From Calliopum simillimum (lineage: Eukaryota; Arthropoda; Insecta; Diptera; Lauxaniidae): a stretch of 64,000 nucleotides of DNA. The position numbers were made by a program, and so were the translations under genes. Below the pieces are notes generated by a model. It did no database searches, was not told the DNA's origin, and saw nothing but the letters and a program-made list of their open reading frames with translations. The DNA is taken from assembly GCA_951812925.1 (NCBI GenBank), contig OX638368.1, positions 122,225,309 to 122,289,308 of the forward strand. Direction: 5' to 3'. Numbering within the stretch: position 1 is the stretch's first letter; every line of letters begins with the position of its first letter. This document shows positions 1 to 12,260 of the stretch, piece after piece.

Positions 1-190
1 ACCAAAGACTAGAAATGTTTAAAACCTTATAATATAGTATTAAAAATATATTCCGATCTTCTGATGGCTATAAGTCGGTCAGTTTTGCGAATTTCGAAAA
101 ATAGAACTGAGGAAAGTTGTTCAGAATAGTCACAGAAATCTAATATTTTCCGGTGTTCTAGCGATTCCCAACCACCCTGTATAGCACACA
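1..190 (-). repeat. Dispersed repeat Z, copy 1
   Basis: Read on the minus strand, this segment matches 20434-20575 on the plus strand. Shared landmarks are ACAGGGTG at one edge, then TAGAACACC, GACTATTCTGAACAA, TCGAAATTCGCAAAACTGA and a final GCCATC(A/G)GAAGATCG. It is cut by the window edge. No coding capacity is seen; the short open frame here is repeat sequence. Confidence 0.7.
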
Positions 191-1789
191 ACAAAACTGA
201 CAATAAGTCGACTTCGTGATAGGGCATCAATGGTGCATCGTTCTAAGTTAACCGATCGCTGCGTTTGAGAGCTGTATCTTCATAGGTTCAATTCCTACTC
301 TACACATGGATTTTAAAGAGGCGATTTTTCAATTATAATTAATTTAATAATAAAAATAATTTAAATTACAACAACAAAAATATTGTGATAAGTCTTTGTG
401 GCGAAAGACGAAACGTATGTCACTATAGCCGATCCGTTCCTGAAAATATCATTTTACGATTTTATTTGACAATTCTTAACTTTTATCAACTTTTTCGTAA
501 GTATTCAATATTCTACAAGTCTTTTCTAGACTTTTTAATACTATTCGACTTCTATGATGCTATTCGTTTTTTCTTTTTTTTTTATCAAAATTTATCCATT
601 TCTTTAATATTTTGATATTGTACTACTCAAATGGTGGTTTCAAGCCACCCTAACTTTAACTGTTGCTGCATTTATAATCAAATTCCACTGCAACAGTGTT
701 ATCTAAAGACTTGTATCTTTTTTCAATCGCTGCTTGGTAAGGAATGCATATTGTTATTGATTTTTTTTTTTTAAATGTTTTAAAATTTTTTTTTAATCGC
801 ATTCAAATGAATGAAATCATGTCGTGATGACGGATTTGTAGCGCTTCATCCAAAGTTTCATATTCAACCAGCAACACACAAAAGATCGAACATGCAGTCC
901 AGTCAGTCAGAGTCATTCAATGAGATACCCAACAAGTCACAACCATTTATCCATGACTCCTCCAACACCTTAATGCGGCCACTTAAGTGTTGTTGTTGTT
1001 CTTAGTGTTGTTTTTGATATTGTTGGCTACAAATTATTTTTAATTTTCATGAGCAGCCTTTTTTTTCGCTCTCTACACTTTCCTTTGGGTTTGTTACTGA
1101 GGTTCGCATTATTAATTATGAACATATGTTGTTGGTTTTCGAGTCGATGTCGCTGGTCACACGGCTGATATGGTGTTCTTTTCTTTTGTTTTTGTTGCTT
1201 TTGCTGGCTGTTGTTGGCCGCATTAAGTGGCGAAGACTAATGGTAGGATTAGCTTATCTTAAGTATGTGTGGACAAAAATTTGTACCCTTTTTTTCGAGT
1301 TGGGAATTGGGATTCTATCGGGAAGAAATTACAGGCAATGGCGTAAATGTAGTTTATGGAGACAACAGCAACATTTTAGGTTAGCTTACAGCAGTTGTAA
1401 GGATTTTTTCAGTTATGATATCAGCATGAGGATTATGAATCTGCATACTCTTATTCGAAAAAAAAAAATTTGTAGATAGAATTTACTCTGCAAAAGTGAT
1501 GGTTTAAAAGCTATTGCTCCACCTAAGGTATACGAAATTTTTTTTCCGGATAAATAAATAAATTATCTTTAAGTGAGTTTCATCTATATCTGAGTAGCAC
1601 ATGCAGAAATTGTTTGATTTTCAATTTATTACTAGCAGTGACAACCCAAGAGGAAAAATATCAAGCGCTTCTTAAGAAAGTACTTCTAAAGCACTTGTTC
1701 ACATAGAAATTTAATTTATTTTAATGTTTGTTTTAATGTTTGAGAAGTATTTTTAAAAAGAGAGGAAGAGAGAGAGAATAAAATATAAA
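191..1789. other. Non-coding intron sequence, no gene seen
   Basis: AT-rich DNA inside hh intron 1 with T and GTT runs. A tRNA B-box-like GGTTCAATTCC stands at about 284-294 with no convincing A box. The open frame at 1126-1479 is leucine- and valine-rich because it reads through TTG/GTT runs; it resembles no family I know. Confidence 0.4.
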
Positions 1790-2160
1790 AAATTTGTTTA
1801 ATATACAAATTTTATAGACACATTATACGAGTAAATTATGTGTCTGTATGCCCGGGTCCAATCCCCAACTCAGACATTTGTTTTTATTTTATTTACCATT
1901 TTTTTTTTTTCTTTTTTATTTGCTTTTTTTTTTGTATTTATATTTGTTTAATTGATTTATTTAATTTATTTAATTCTTGTTAGGCTGTAGGAAGCATTCG
2001 AATATCAAATTCTGTTTGGAGAGAAATTTACTTAATATACAAATTTTATATCTCTTCATCATATTGGTCAGTGGTCTAAAGGTCTAACAAGTTTGCAATT
2101 GTTAGTATAAATAATATGTTTCTATTTACCACACGTACGGTGATAGTTCTTACGGAGTAG
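1790..2160 (+). repeat. Repeat W: two tRNA-like modules
   Basis: Two direct sub-copies begin with TTAATATACAAATTTTATA (about 1792 and 2030). The first carries a B-box-like CCCGGGTCCAATCCCC at 1849-1864. The second carries an A-box-like TTGGTCAGTGGTCTAAAG near 2066. A third relative is at 24080-24240. This looks like a tRNA-derived repeat (SINE- or MITE-like), not a working tRNA gene, because no cloverleaf closes. Confidence 0.5.
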
Positions 2161-2238
2161 AAGCGCTTATTGCTGAAAAAGAAGCCATTCACAAAGCCTT
2201 TTGACGCGCTGCTTTTCCCCTTGGGAAGTTATTTGAAG

Positions 2239-3010
2239 TGGAAGCGGATAGCGGATTCTAGTAACATTTTTTCGAAATATTTGAACTTCTCATTTTAATC
2301 GAAAATCAAAAAAAAAATTTTAATGAAATATTCATAGAGGAGTTCTGATTAGAGTTCCAGATAGAGCTCAAAGAGTTCTAAAGAAATATTTTGCAAAAAT
2401 CAGACTGAGTATTTCCTTTAGAACAAATCGATACATCCAACGTAAAAGTTTGTAACTCAAGTTACCAACGTAATGTCCATAAAATATTTTTAATGCTAGT
2501 TAAGAAGTTAAGTTACCATCTTTTCTCATGGAACTGAAAGAGAACATTAGTTGGTAACTAGAGTTACAACTCATATGAATTCATTTTATCCAATTTTAAG
2601 TTGAAATTGTTAACATCTCTGTAAATCAATTTGGAAAAGTGACAACAATTTAAAAGTCGAAAAACCTTTATATGGACTACAGATTTCCAAAGTATTTATT
2701 CAATTTTTGTTTTTGGTTTTCTTGTTTGAACGAAAACAATACAAAAATGATCATAACTAAAAATACGATTTTCGAGTTTCCAACTCTTACGTTGGACGTA
2801 TCGAAATATTTCGTAACAAAGTTACAATGATTTTCGTTAGAACTCTATCCGGAACTCCAATTAGAAGTCCTCTACGGATATTCCTTTTCGGATACTTAGT
2901 AAAATACCGAACATTTTTCTTATTTTTCGATTAAAATGAAAAGTACGAATATTTCGGAAAAATGTTACTCAGATTTTCTTAAGAAATCTTCGAGCGCTAT
3001 CCAGATCTGT
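2239..3010. repeat. Imperfect foldback element, about 240-bp arms
   Basis: Sequence from about 2239-2470 returns in reverse complement at about 2760-3010. Shared blocks include GTAACATTTTT(T/C)CGAAATATT, CATTTTAATCGAAAA, GTTCC(A/G)GATAGAG and CCAACGTAA(A/G)AGTT. Divergence suggests age. No coding region. Confidence 0.65.
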
Positions 3011-3339
3011 TATCAAAACTTTTTTTTTTTGTTAGAAACTACAGTATTTTATAAAAAAAATTTTTTCTGAATTTTCGAATTTTTTCACCAAAAAAAAAGT
3101 ATAAAGAACTACAGAACTCTTTCGTGTGAGCTCAAAAATGTTTTTAGAACCCCTCACGTGAAAAACTTGGCGCTGAGCAAAAAACGGTGCACCTCCGATT
3201 TTTGGTCCAAGTTCGCAGAAATGTTTCGAATTGAAAAAGAACTCCAGAACTATTCCCAGCCGACCCAGAACTCTAAAAAAATTTGCGGTTTTCGAAAATC
3301 ACGGAGCCAACTTCACATGAGTTATTTGTTATTGTAGTA

Positions 3340-3790
3340 CTGATAATATTCGGTTCCAAAAATCTATTTTTTTTACGTTTTTCAATAACGTTTTGAGTAA
3401 AAATGCCTTTTTCCAACCACAAGACATCTTACTGTTTCAGGCAAAAAGTCTTAAGTGTTTCAGGCAAAAAATACTCAAAATCAATCACAGCATAAGTGCG
3501 AATTTTTTCAAAAATTAATTAAAACAAAAAAAATAAAAAAATTTCCAGAAATTCTGAAAAAATTCACACAATTTTTTGGACGATTTTAAACATTATATAT
3601 AATAAAATATATAATTTTTGAATGACAAAATTTTTGCAATGAGCAAAAAGCATGTTTTTTTTTTGCCGAAATGAGCCTTCAAGAGAGTCAAAAGTGCTCC
3701 TCAAGTTTTTCTCGGAAATGATGCAGATATCGTTTTTAAAAGTCCTTCTAACTTTTGAGGTGGTGTATGGATGAATCTCAATTTCGATCC
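3340..3790. repeat. Repeat S, small foldback copy
   Basis: The block TATTCGGTT(C/T)CAAAA near 3347 and the tail GCAGATATCG(T/C)TTT...AGTCCTTCTAACTTTT near 3720-3760 recur in the larger foldback at 5800-7795. The 3140-3330 stretch before it has many A/T runs and no gene. Confidence 0.55.
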
Positions 3791-4790
3791 CTTCTATTGT
3801 GTATAAAATAATACAGTAAATGCATTTATTTGTATTTTAGAGTGCTAATTTTATACAATTAAATGTAAAACAGAAAACCACTACCACAACAAAGCTATAT
3901 AAAAAACATATGAAACCTGATACAAAATCTGAACATTTACATGAAATCAATTAAATGGAAAACCAAAACACATTTTACATTACAGTAAAAAAATCAAGAA
4001 CTAAGTATGAGAGAAAAGCCACATTAAGGCCCACATTAAACCGCATTCTTCTCATAAACATATAAACACAGACAAACGTACATGTACAATATATATATAT
4101 TGAAAACTATCTTGAACCACAAAATTCAATATAGAAATAAGAAAAATTCTTTAATAAAGTTGAACAGAAAAAGGCAAAAGAAAAAATCATCATCATGTAA
4201 AAGAAATCATCTAATATTTCATAATTGAAATCTGAGATGTTGAAAAATTGACATGCACGTCAAAAGAAGTTGGTTACCAACCAAAATAAAAAAAAATTGA
4301 ACAAATACAGCTGATCCTATTAAAATGCCTCATAATAACACTAAAAGATAATTTTTGACCGCTGCCCCCAACCAAAAAAAAAAAAAAACAACAACACAAC
4401 TTTTGATGCGTTGTTGCGTCAAATTGCGCTCTGGATGCTGATGTCACTTTGCATACTTGTCTAGCAAAAAAAAAAAAACCAGATACAAATTCTTTAAATT
4501 GAAAACGTGGGAAACTTTTTTCCAGTTGATGGCACTATCATAAAAATCATAAAAGCGGCACTTAATAAAAATTCAAAAAACCAAAAAATCTGCGACTAAT
4601 TTGCAAAAATTTGCGAAATATAAATCCAACCGCGTTTCTTTCAAAATTTTTGTAGCCAACTTAAAGTATCGATATCGTTCATCCATCAGCGTGGCGGCGT
4701 ATGTCAATCAAAACAGACAGATTACGTTGTGATTTGATATATGGTATAACAAATAGCTGTTATTCTTAAGCGTTATTAATACTATCCATA
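3791..4790. other. Apparently single-copy intron DNA
   Basis: No partner for this stretch was seen elsewhere in the window and no reading frame looks real. It holds CA-rich runs, an ATATATAT tract near 4090 and a region around 4390-4700 with ordinary mixed composition. Treated as hh intron 1; no specific element assigned. Confidence 0.35.
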
Positions 4791-4792
4791 TA

Positions 4793-5742
4793 CAGTCGAC
4801 GTCCAATAATACGAATTATATAATGTCAGCCCTATTCGTAAAATCGAAAAATTCGTATTATCGCAACGAAATTTTGGTCCTTTTTTCTTCTATATTGAGA
4901 CATATCGTCGGTTTAGAGACAAAATTCACTAACCCGAATATTTGTTTTGAGAGAAAACCATCAGTTTACGAAAAAGTTTTATGAAAAATAGGAAATTTAT
5001 GAATTTTTTTTCGGAGTAATATGATATGGAAACGGAAAACACAATTAGGGTGTATCTTAAAACGTGTAAAAGCCTCGAAAGCTCGTAAAACTGAGAAAGT
5101 TTTGGAAACTATTGCAAGTTTACGTGATTTTCGAGGCATTTGCACATTTTAAAGAATACCCTCAATGTTTTGATAAAAACAAAAAAATATTTGATAGACA
5201 AAGTATGGGAATTGAGCTTAACATACTACACTGTTAATCTCAATTTCCAAAAAAAATATTTAATGAGCTTTGCCACTAAAAGAAGAAATTTAAAGTAAAA
5301 CACGCCAATTGTACCAGTTAAAAAAGCATGATTTAACCGATTTGGCTAAAATTTGGCATTGTTGTATTACCGATGCGCGAGGATTTTGCTCTGGTTTTTC
5401 TTGTCAATAAACAGGGCCACGAAATTGATTTTGGTGGTTTTTGTAAATTTCTAAGAAAGACTTCTTTTCAAAAACTCAAACTTTTTTTTTCAGATTTTAC
5501 GAAAAAAAGCATTTCAAAACGTTCTAAAAATTCTGAAAAATTTCCCACGTATTCTTTCATGCATTCTTAGCATTTAATGCTCAGCAAAAGAGCAAAGCCT
5601 ACTAAGAAAAAATTCTCATTCGTATTATCGAACCGTAAAATTTACCGCTGTTCGTATTATAGAATCACGTGTGGAAGAAATATTGCATTCGTATCATTGG
5701 ACATTCGTAATACGGAGCATTCGTATTACTGGACGTCGACTG
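4793..5742. mobile_element. Non-autonomous TA-duplicating transposon (pogo-like ends)
   Basis: Terminal inverted repeats start CAGTCGACGTCCA(A/G)TAATACG, about 24 bp with one mismatch, and are flanked by TA at 4791-4792 and 5743-5744. CAG ends plus a TA duplication fit the pogo/Tc1-mariner group (established for that group; family assignment is inference). The interior repeats CGTATTAT/CGTATTAC motifs near the right end. Open frames inside (5373-5570, 5577-5801) show no DDE motif, so the 950-bp element is probably a derivative lacking transposase. Confidence 0.75.
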
Positions 5743-5799
5743 TAACTGCTTTTAGCGAAAAAAATTCTTTACAACATCCCAGCTGGAAATTTAAATTTT

Positions 5800-7795
5800 A
5801 GTGATTAGTTCACAGTATTCAGGCAAAGGAGTCAGAACCGAATACTTTAATTTGATTTTTCGAATTCGTATTCGAAGTCGTATTCGAAGACTTACTTTAT
5901 TTTTCTCCTTTTATCGCTTTTCAGCAATTCAACAGTATAGAAAAACAAACGGTTTTGCGGCTGCAAAAGCGAACATGAGGCACTCCCCGAAATAAAATCT
6001 TATTTTAACTTTCTTTTTTCTATTGTTTTCAACTTTTCGATTCACAACGGAACCAAAGTTATAAGTCAAAATCAATCGAAAGTTTCGACCTTTCGGAACT
6101 GAATCCGAAATTAAACTAATAATCTTAGAAATCAAATAATATTGACAAAAAAAACCGATTTTTTTCTCATAACTTTTGTTCTTCGCAGAATGGATACCCA
6201 AATTTGCTTGAAAAATAAAGATTATGTTCTTGCAAAAATTTTGGCATTAAATTATTATTTTTTTTTTTTTCGTAATATAATATTCGGTTTCAAAATTGAT
6301 TTCTTTACGTTTTTTAATTACGCGGTCGGAAAAACGATTTTTTGCCGAAAAGCAGAGTATCGTCCTAAAAAGTTCATAAAGCAAAATATGCTCAGAATTA
6401 TCCTAGGAATAGGGGAGATGTGTGTACCTTGGTCCGCTTTTCAATGCTTGCAGCATCAAATGACGTGACAATAATATTTCTATGTTTTACCATTGAGTAG
6501 AAATATTACTTTTTCCGTTGCAATCTCGAACGGTCCAAGGTACACCATGCAAGTGTACCTTGGACTATTAAAAATAAAAGAGAATACATTGTATATGTGA
6601 CTTGGTCTATGAAAAGGGGTCTTACGTGTCAAAAAAAAAATTTTACAATTTTTGCCGATTCGCATAAATTGACCTTTAAAAGTTGTTTTCCAGATGTTTT
6701 TACAAAATTTTTTTTTTTTCGCACGTAAGCCTCTTTTTCATAGTCCAAGTCACATATAGGTAATAAATTATGAAAGAACCATTATTTATTATGTAATCAA
6801 AAGTAACATTTTTTTCCATAAAGAAAAAATTAATCATTAGCAAAAATTATAACACAAAAAAGTGCATTTAGTAAAAAACAATTAATTAAACAAAAATGGT
6901 TGCAAATAAATAATCAATCACGTAAATAATAATAATAGTATTAAAGGCTCGATGGTCGATAAGCATAGGTCCAAGGTACACACAGACAGCATGTTTTAAA
7001 AACTTAAAACGATAACTAAACTTATCTCCTGATGTTGTAAAACTGAAATATTTCAAGTAAGTTCCACACAAAACGTTTCGTAGTTTACTCCAAAAACAAA
7101 TTTTTGCACACAAAAAACACTTTTTCCGTCACTTTTTATACACGAATACAGCTTGACGGTCTAAAATCCACTAATATGAGTCACCGGTATTAGTGGAAAA
7201 TCCAATAGAAGAACATTATCGTACACGTGCAACTGTTGAGTGGCAACCGACATTCGGACCAAGGTACACACATCTCCCCTTCTTGTGAATTTTCATAGAA
7301 TTTATGGAATTTTGAAACATTTTATTATTATTCAAAAGTAGGTCAAAAAAAAGGTCCAAAATTTCTGAAAAAATTCTCACGTATCGTTTGGAAAAATCAT
7401 TGCATTTTTTGATTTAGACATTTTTTTTTTAAGATGCCTTGTTTTTGAGTTAAAAATCGTTTTTGCGACCGCATAATTGAAAAACTTAAAAAAATCGATT
7501 TTCGGCACCGAATTTTATCTATACTACACAAAAAAATATATAATTTTTTCACGCTAAAATTTTAGCAAGAACATAATCTTTATTTTTTAAGCAAATTTGT
7601 TTATCCATTCTGAAAAAAAAGCTATGAGCAAAAAACATGTTTTTTTTTGCCAAAATGGGCCTCTAGCAGAATCAGAAGCGCTCCATTGATTTTTCTCCGA
7701 ACGAAAAAAAAATTTTGCAGATATCGCTTTAAAGAGTCCTTCTAACTTTTAAGACACAGCCAAGATGAATCTAAATTTCAAGCCTATCTACTAGG
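5800..7795. repeat. Repeat S, large foldback interrupted by a TA element
   Basis: The left arm around 6140-6400 (for example GCAAATTTG, AAGATTATGTTCTTGC, AATTACGCGGTCG) is found inverted at about 7430-7630. The right edge near 7700-7760 matches 3720-3760. The loop contains the transposon at 6412-7279. Open frames in the arms (5801-5995, 5929-6201, 6142-6468) are shadows of repeat sequence. Confidence 0.6.
6412..7279 (+). mobile_element. 868-bp MITE-like DNA transposon, family ACCTTGGTCC, copy 1
   Basis: Inverted ends GGGGAGATGTGTGTACCTTG...CAAGGTACACACATCTCCCC, about 24 bp, perfect. The left flank is TA; the right flank is TT, probably a decayed TA. Copy 2 at 34215-35095 has intact TA on both sides and the opposite orientation. 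Internal degenerate copies of (A/G)TGTACCTTGGAC occur, as subterminal repeats do in many DNA transposons. No transposase frame is visible. Confidence 0.8.
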
Positions 7796-7951
7796 CACAA
7801 ACCAATTTACTTGTTTTTTAATAAAACAGATACATACATAGTTCACCAAGTAAATGTCAGGTTTTTTAGAACAACCCATAGAATGTTTTATGTTCCCAGA
7901 GGAAAATTATGAAAAAGTTTCTTATTCTTTTTAATAAATGATTTATTTGAA

Positions 7952-9044
7952 CTAGAGTCGCCCAATAGGCAAAATTTGACTACAAATGTATTAAATAATT
8001 TTGGTACTTTTTGGACAGTTGAAGTACTTTTTATGCTATTTGGTACAAAATAGACAAACTCATTTATCATCCCTGTCAGAATGATAAATGTGAAACGAAA
8101 AGAAAAGAAAAAACATGAAGTCAGTGTCAGTCAGCTATTTGTCTTTCTCTTTGTGCTGTATCCTCTTTTCAGCTTAATGTGATCGCAAATTTTGTCATTG
8201 TTAATATTGAAAAATTTTAATTAAATTTTACCTGGCTTAGTGGCAAAATCTACTAATACGTATATATAACAATGAGATTTTTTTTGTTTGTTTGTATGTT
8301 TGTCATTTATGGACTCGGAAACTCCAAGGCCGATTTGAATGAAATTTTCACAATACCTTAGTATTATAAAAAGCTAGGTTATAAGCTAAAAAAGTGGGCG
8401 GTGCCACACCTCCCTAAAAATTAATTCTTAATAGTCTGAAACTACTTAACGCAAATAATTGAAATATGGTACATGTATAGAGTGAAATAGGACAAATAAT
8501 TTTTACTGAAAAATGGGCGGTGCCACGCCTCTCTAAAAATTAATTTGTAATAGCTGTGAAACTACTTGTCGCAGATAGTTGAAATTTGGTACATCTGTAA
8601 AGTGCTTTAGGATAAATAATTTTCAGTGAAAAAATGGGCAGTGCCACGCCTCCAAAGAAATTAATTCTTTATATCTCTAAAAATATTTAACAGAAGTGGA
8701 TGAGATTTGGTATATGTATTAAGAGTACCGGGTAAAATAATGTCCATTGAAAAAATGGATGGTGCCACGCCTTTAAAAAATGTCGTCATGTTTTTGAAAG
8801 TATTTAACGCATAAAGCTGAGATTTGGGACATACGTAAATTGCATTGGAACAATTTACACCCCTAAAAAAAATTGGTGATGCCCCACCCCCAGTACAAGA
8901 CATGGTATAGCAACGCACACCGGGAAACGCTAGTATTTAAATAATTTTAACTTTGTGCACACTTACACACAAATAGCTTTCTAATGGTGTAAAAAAGGTA
9001 GGACAAATTTTTATCCTACGTGTTAATATATATAGTTTAAAAAA
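7952..9044 (-). mobile_element. Helitron family V, copy 1 (contains nested U1)
   Basis: On the minus strand the 3' end is CTAG (7952-7955) followed by T, the Helitron signature. The 5' end TATATATTAACACG lies near 9044 and is slightly decayed. The sequence is collinear with copies at 46613-47036 and 52833-53249, except for a 685-bp insertion (8249-8933). No Rep/helicase frame; non-autonomous. Confidence 0.75.
8249..8933 (+). mobile_element. Helitron family U, copy U1, nested in V1
   Basis: Starts TCTACTAATACG after A8248 and ends ACGCTAG before T8934, that is A[TC...CTAG]T, the Helitron insertion pattern. Copies V2 and V3 show the uninterrupted host site AAAATATTAAAATAAT. The interior has five modules of about 110-122 bp, each carrying a GTGGGCGGTGCCAC-like palindromic core (near 8395, 8515, 8636, 8758, 8869). 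No coding region. Confidence 0.8.
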
Positions 9045-10290
9045 CTATTTTTATAAAGTGCAAGTGCCTCTCACCCCTCTAAATGTTGCGAAAAGATAAA
9101 GGCATTTCCGTCAATATAAATAGCATATATCAATCAAGTATCCCAAAATAAATATTAAAAGTTGGGTGCCAAACTTTCGCCGCAATGTGGCAAACATTTT
9201 TTTTCTTTTTTACTTTCCCTACTGGGTCATTCGTTCATGCGTTTCCTTTATGTCTGCGCGAATTTATTGACATAATTTTGCAAAATATATACAATTTATT
9301 ATTGTTTTAAAAATTTTGTTTTTTTATAAAACTTGGCGAGACATTTTTTTTTATTCCTTATTTTTCTTAAATTTCTTAAATCAATATTTTTTTATTTATT
9401 TTATTATTTATTTTTAATCCATAATATTTTTCGCATTATTAATCAATTTGATACTTTAGATGCGATTTTTTTATGAATTTTATGACACTATGACGGCGGT
9501 CTGGCTTAAGTTGCACAGCAGAGTGCACTGAACCGTAGTTATTGTTGCTGTTGTTGTTGGTGTTGTTATGGTTATTTCGACTTTGTGGCGTAATTTTTAT
9601 GAGTATTCGTGTTGATTTTTACGATCAACGATTAATAACAATCATGATTAACACAACAGCAACAACAACATCCACAGCATAAAGATGATCTCTTCGAGTG
9701 CTGCCATAAAACTAATGCAAACATTATAAAATAATAAAAATCATCTAAAAATCCTCTGTTTTTATTTGAGAAAAAAAAATAAGCGGAAAAATGCGAAAAA
9801 ATTGTGTATAGAGTTAATGGAGCTTTTGTACATATCACATTACAAAATGATTTTTATCTTTTTATTTTGTCTCCTTAGACCATTTTTCACTCAGAATTCT
9901 TGCAAATCATGCTGTTGCCATCTTTTTGTTCGCTGCATTAAAGCCGCACTTTGGCGCAGTTCATCATAACTCATCATCAAACATAATCACACCACATCAG
10001 AGCGTATTATGGCGTTTATCTGCTTAATATGCGACAGGATGATTTGGAAACTTCAAGGCTTCCAATGAATTCGGATTAAGCGAAACGTAAGCGAAAAAAT
10101 GAAAAAGGTTATTTGTGCTGCTGCGGCAAAAGAATAAAAAAACGGCAAAAGATTTAATTTACGATTGCATGTAATTAATTGCCATTAATTAATATCAATA
10201 AACGTTCTACCTTTTGTGGCATAAATGCGGCATTTTTATTAAGCTTTTTTTTTAAAAAACTAATGCACACGCGTGTATATTCTGATTTTT
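9045..10290. other. Single-copy-looking intron block, candidate regulatory DNA
   Basis: No match elsewhere in the window, mixed composition, several homeodomain-type TTTATTG/ATTTTTATGAG words, a GTTGCCATCTTT word (a GCCAT core as bound by Pho) at about 9914 and CAA/GTT microsatellites. The position inside hh intron 1 makes an enhancer plausible, but nothing here proves it. Open frames 9632-9838 and 9766-9969 overlap low-complexity runs. Confidence 0.3.
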
Positions 10291-11516
10291 TGGAAAGAAC
10301 ATGGCTAAGGGGATTAATAATATAGCAAGTTATATTTGTTAGATTTTTAACAAAATTTTTGATTTTTGATGAATTTTTTAAAAAATTTTGATTTTTTCAA
10401 CATTTTTCGAATTTCTTCAGATCTTTCATTTTCTTATCAATTATCGATTTCATCAGCTTTTAACGATATTTTCTTCATTTATCAATTATTTTACCACTTA
10501 TAAATGTTTTTAGCATTTTTATTTATTGATTTGTATGATTTAATCACCGTTTTAAAAAACTGACCTAAGGCACATTTATTTATTGAAAATTTTTATTTAT
10601 TTATTTATATAAAGCTCGAATATTTTTAGATTTTACAAAATAAAGAAGAAAATGGTCGATTTATTAACATAACCAAAATTATACCTATGAGCGAATATTC
10701 GACCGAGACAGAGAATTAGCCTTTTAGAGAAAACAAAAACATAAAAAATACAAACATGGGGGATCCGACCCACAACTTACACGTTATAAGTCGATGTTCT
10801 AACCAGCTGAACTACTGTGACAGATGAGCGATATATCGATACTTGTGATTCGGTTGCAGCGACTTATAAATCATAGTGACAGCTACCTGCGTCCATCGAT
10901 TTAAAACAGCTACCAGTGACTTACAAAATCTGATGCCGACTGATTACAAATGACAGTTAAAGAAGTGGGCATAGAAATAATTGGTTTTGCTTGTAGCTAA
11001 TAATTTGCTAATTAGAAAGTAGTCGGGCCATTGTTTAAATACTATACGTTCACTTTTTAACCATCGAATGACAGTTATATAGCCCACCTACCTACTAAAT
11101 TTCGACAAAATGGCTGTTATAGTTTATGAGATATAACGTGTCTAAGCATTTAATCATTAAAAAAGTGGGTGTGGAACTATTTGATTGCGCTCATTTTTTT
11201 ACTACCGAATGGTTATTATGTACGTGCCGTACCTATCAAATTTCAACAAAATGGATTTAATAACTTACGAAATATAACGTGTTTAAATATCCAAGTCGCT
11301 GTTAAAGTCACTGATATCGCTCGCAGTGATCTGATCACTCTGTCTTTGGTCGCAGTGTCCTTGGTTGCTATCCAAAACAGTCAAAAAACCCCAAAATGTT
11401 GAAAAGTGTTTTTAGTGTATTTTGATCTCCTAAACACTAATGTGATATCTGTTTTGTTGTGTCAGGTCTGGTTTTCAGTAAACCCGATGTTATCAGGAAA
11501 CCGAAGATATTACTTA
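10291..11516. other. Old repeat-rich intron DNA
   Basis: T-rich (10320-10620), then a tRNA-derived sequence (listed separately). Next come two diverged units at about 11070-11155 and 11222-11297 sharing AAATTTC(G/A)ACAAAATGG and (G/A)AAATATAACGTGT. Open frame 11169-11402 reads through this repeat and is not considered a gene. Confidence 0.4.
10752..10822 (-). pseudogene. tRNA-derived pseudogene (Ile-UAU-like loop)
   Basis: On the minus strand, TAGTTCAGCTGGTTAGAAC reads as a D-arm/A-box region. CTTATAA reads as an anticodon loop with UAU, and GTGGGTCGGATCCCCC as a T-arm/B-box region. The anticodon stem does not pair and the acceptor ends do not match, so it is a relic or a tRNA-derived repeat, not a working tRNA. 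Confidence 0.5.
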
Positions 11517-12260
11517 TTAGTAAGGATGTTACCTTTGGCCTGGACAAACATTAAATACCCTACACAGCAGTATTTTGAAAATTTTGCTTATATGGAAAGT
11601 GCCACGCCCTCTTGTCCAAATTCACCCAGTTTTTTTTTTTCAGAGTTTGAATTTATAGTTCTTAATATTTGAGTGAAATTTGGTAAGATTATCTCAAAAA
11701 ATGTTTTCAGTATAATGTTTTGAACCTTTTACTTATATGGGAGGTACCACGCCCTCTTGTCCGATTTTATCCAGTTTTTGCTTAAAACTTGTATTTATAA
11801 TTCTTAGTGGATGAGTAAAATTTAGGTCGATTATCTCAAAAAACGCTTTCAGTATAGCGTTTTGAACCTTTTGCTTATATGAGAGGTGACACGCCCTCTT
11901 GTTCGAATTCGCCCAATTTTTGCTCAGAGCTTGCGCTTACAATTCGCAGTATTTCTGTGTATTTTAATTGCGTAATCGTGAAAAATACTCCAAAAGTTGC
12001 ATTTTGAATATATTTTTTGTATGGGCGGTAGGCGTGTCCGTTGACCGATTTCGATCATTTTCAAACCCCCGAGCTAGCTTTGACGACGGAGGCTGTGCAC
12101 CAAATTTTATTGAGTCACCCAGCCAGCCAGCCAGACAGACGGACATGGCAATATCGACTCAGGAGGTGACGCTGATCAAGAATATATATACTTTTCTATA
12201 TCTGCCACGCCTCCTTCTCAGCGGAAGGACAAAGTGAATAAACCCTGGGTGAAGGGTATA
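11517..12260 (-). mobile_element. mini-me/DINE-like Helitron, copy A
   Basis: On the minus strand it starts TATACCCT(T)CACCCAGGG and contains the conserved core TTCTTGATCAGCGTCACCTC, then GATAT(A/T)GCCATGTCCGTC. The 3' end has hairpin-like TTTGTCCAGGCCAAA, then ACTAA (CTRR) before T. The core flanked by TA and GTCY runs is what has been described for fly mini-me elements. Repeated modules with GCCACGCCCTCTTGT(C/T)C occur at about 11602, 11747 and 11893. Open frames 11964-12347 are within the element. Confidence 0.8.

Noticed and set aside
4070..4110. ATATATAT tract as a TATA promoter
   Set aside because: Simple repeat in AT-rich intron with no gene downstream on either strand.
10752..10822. 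Functional tRNA-Ile gene
   Set aside because: Anticodon and acceptor stems do not pair; kept only as a tRNA-derived relic.
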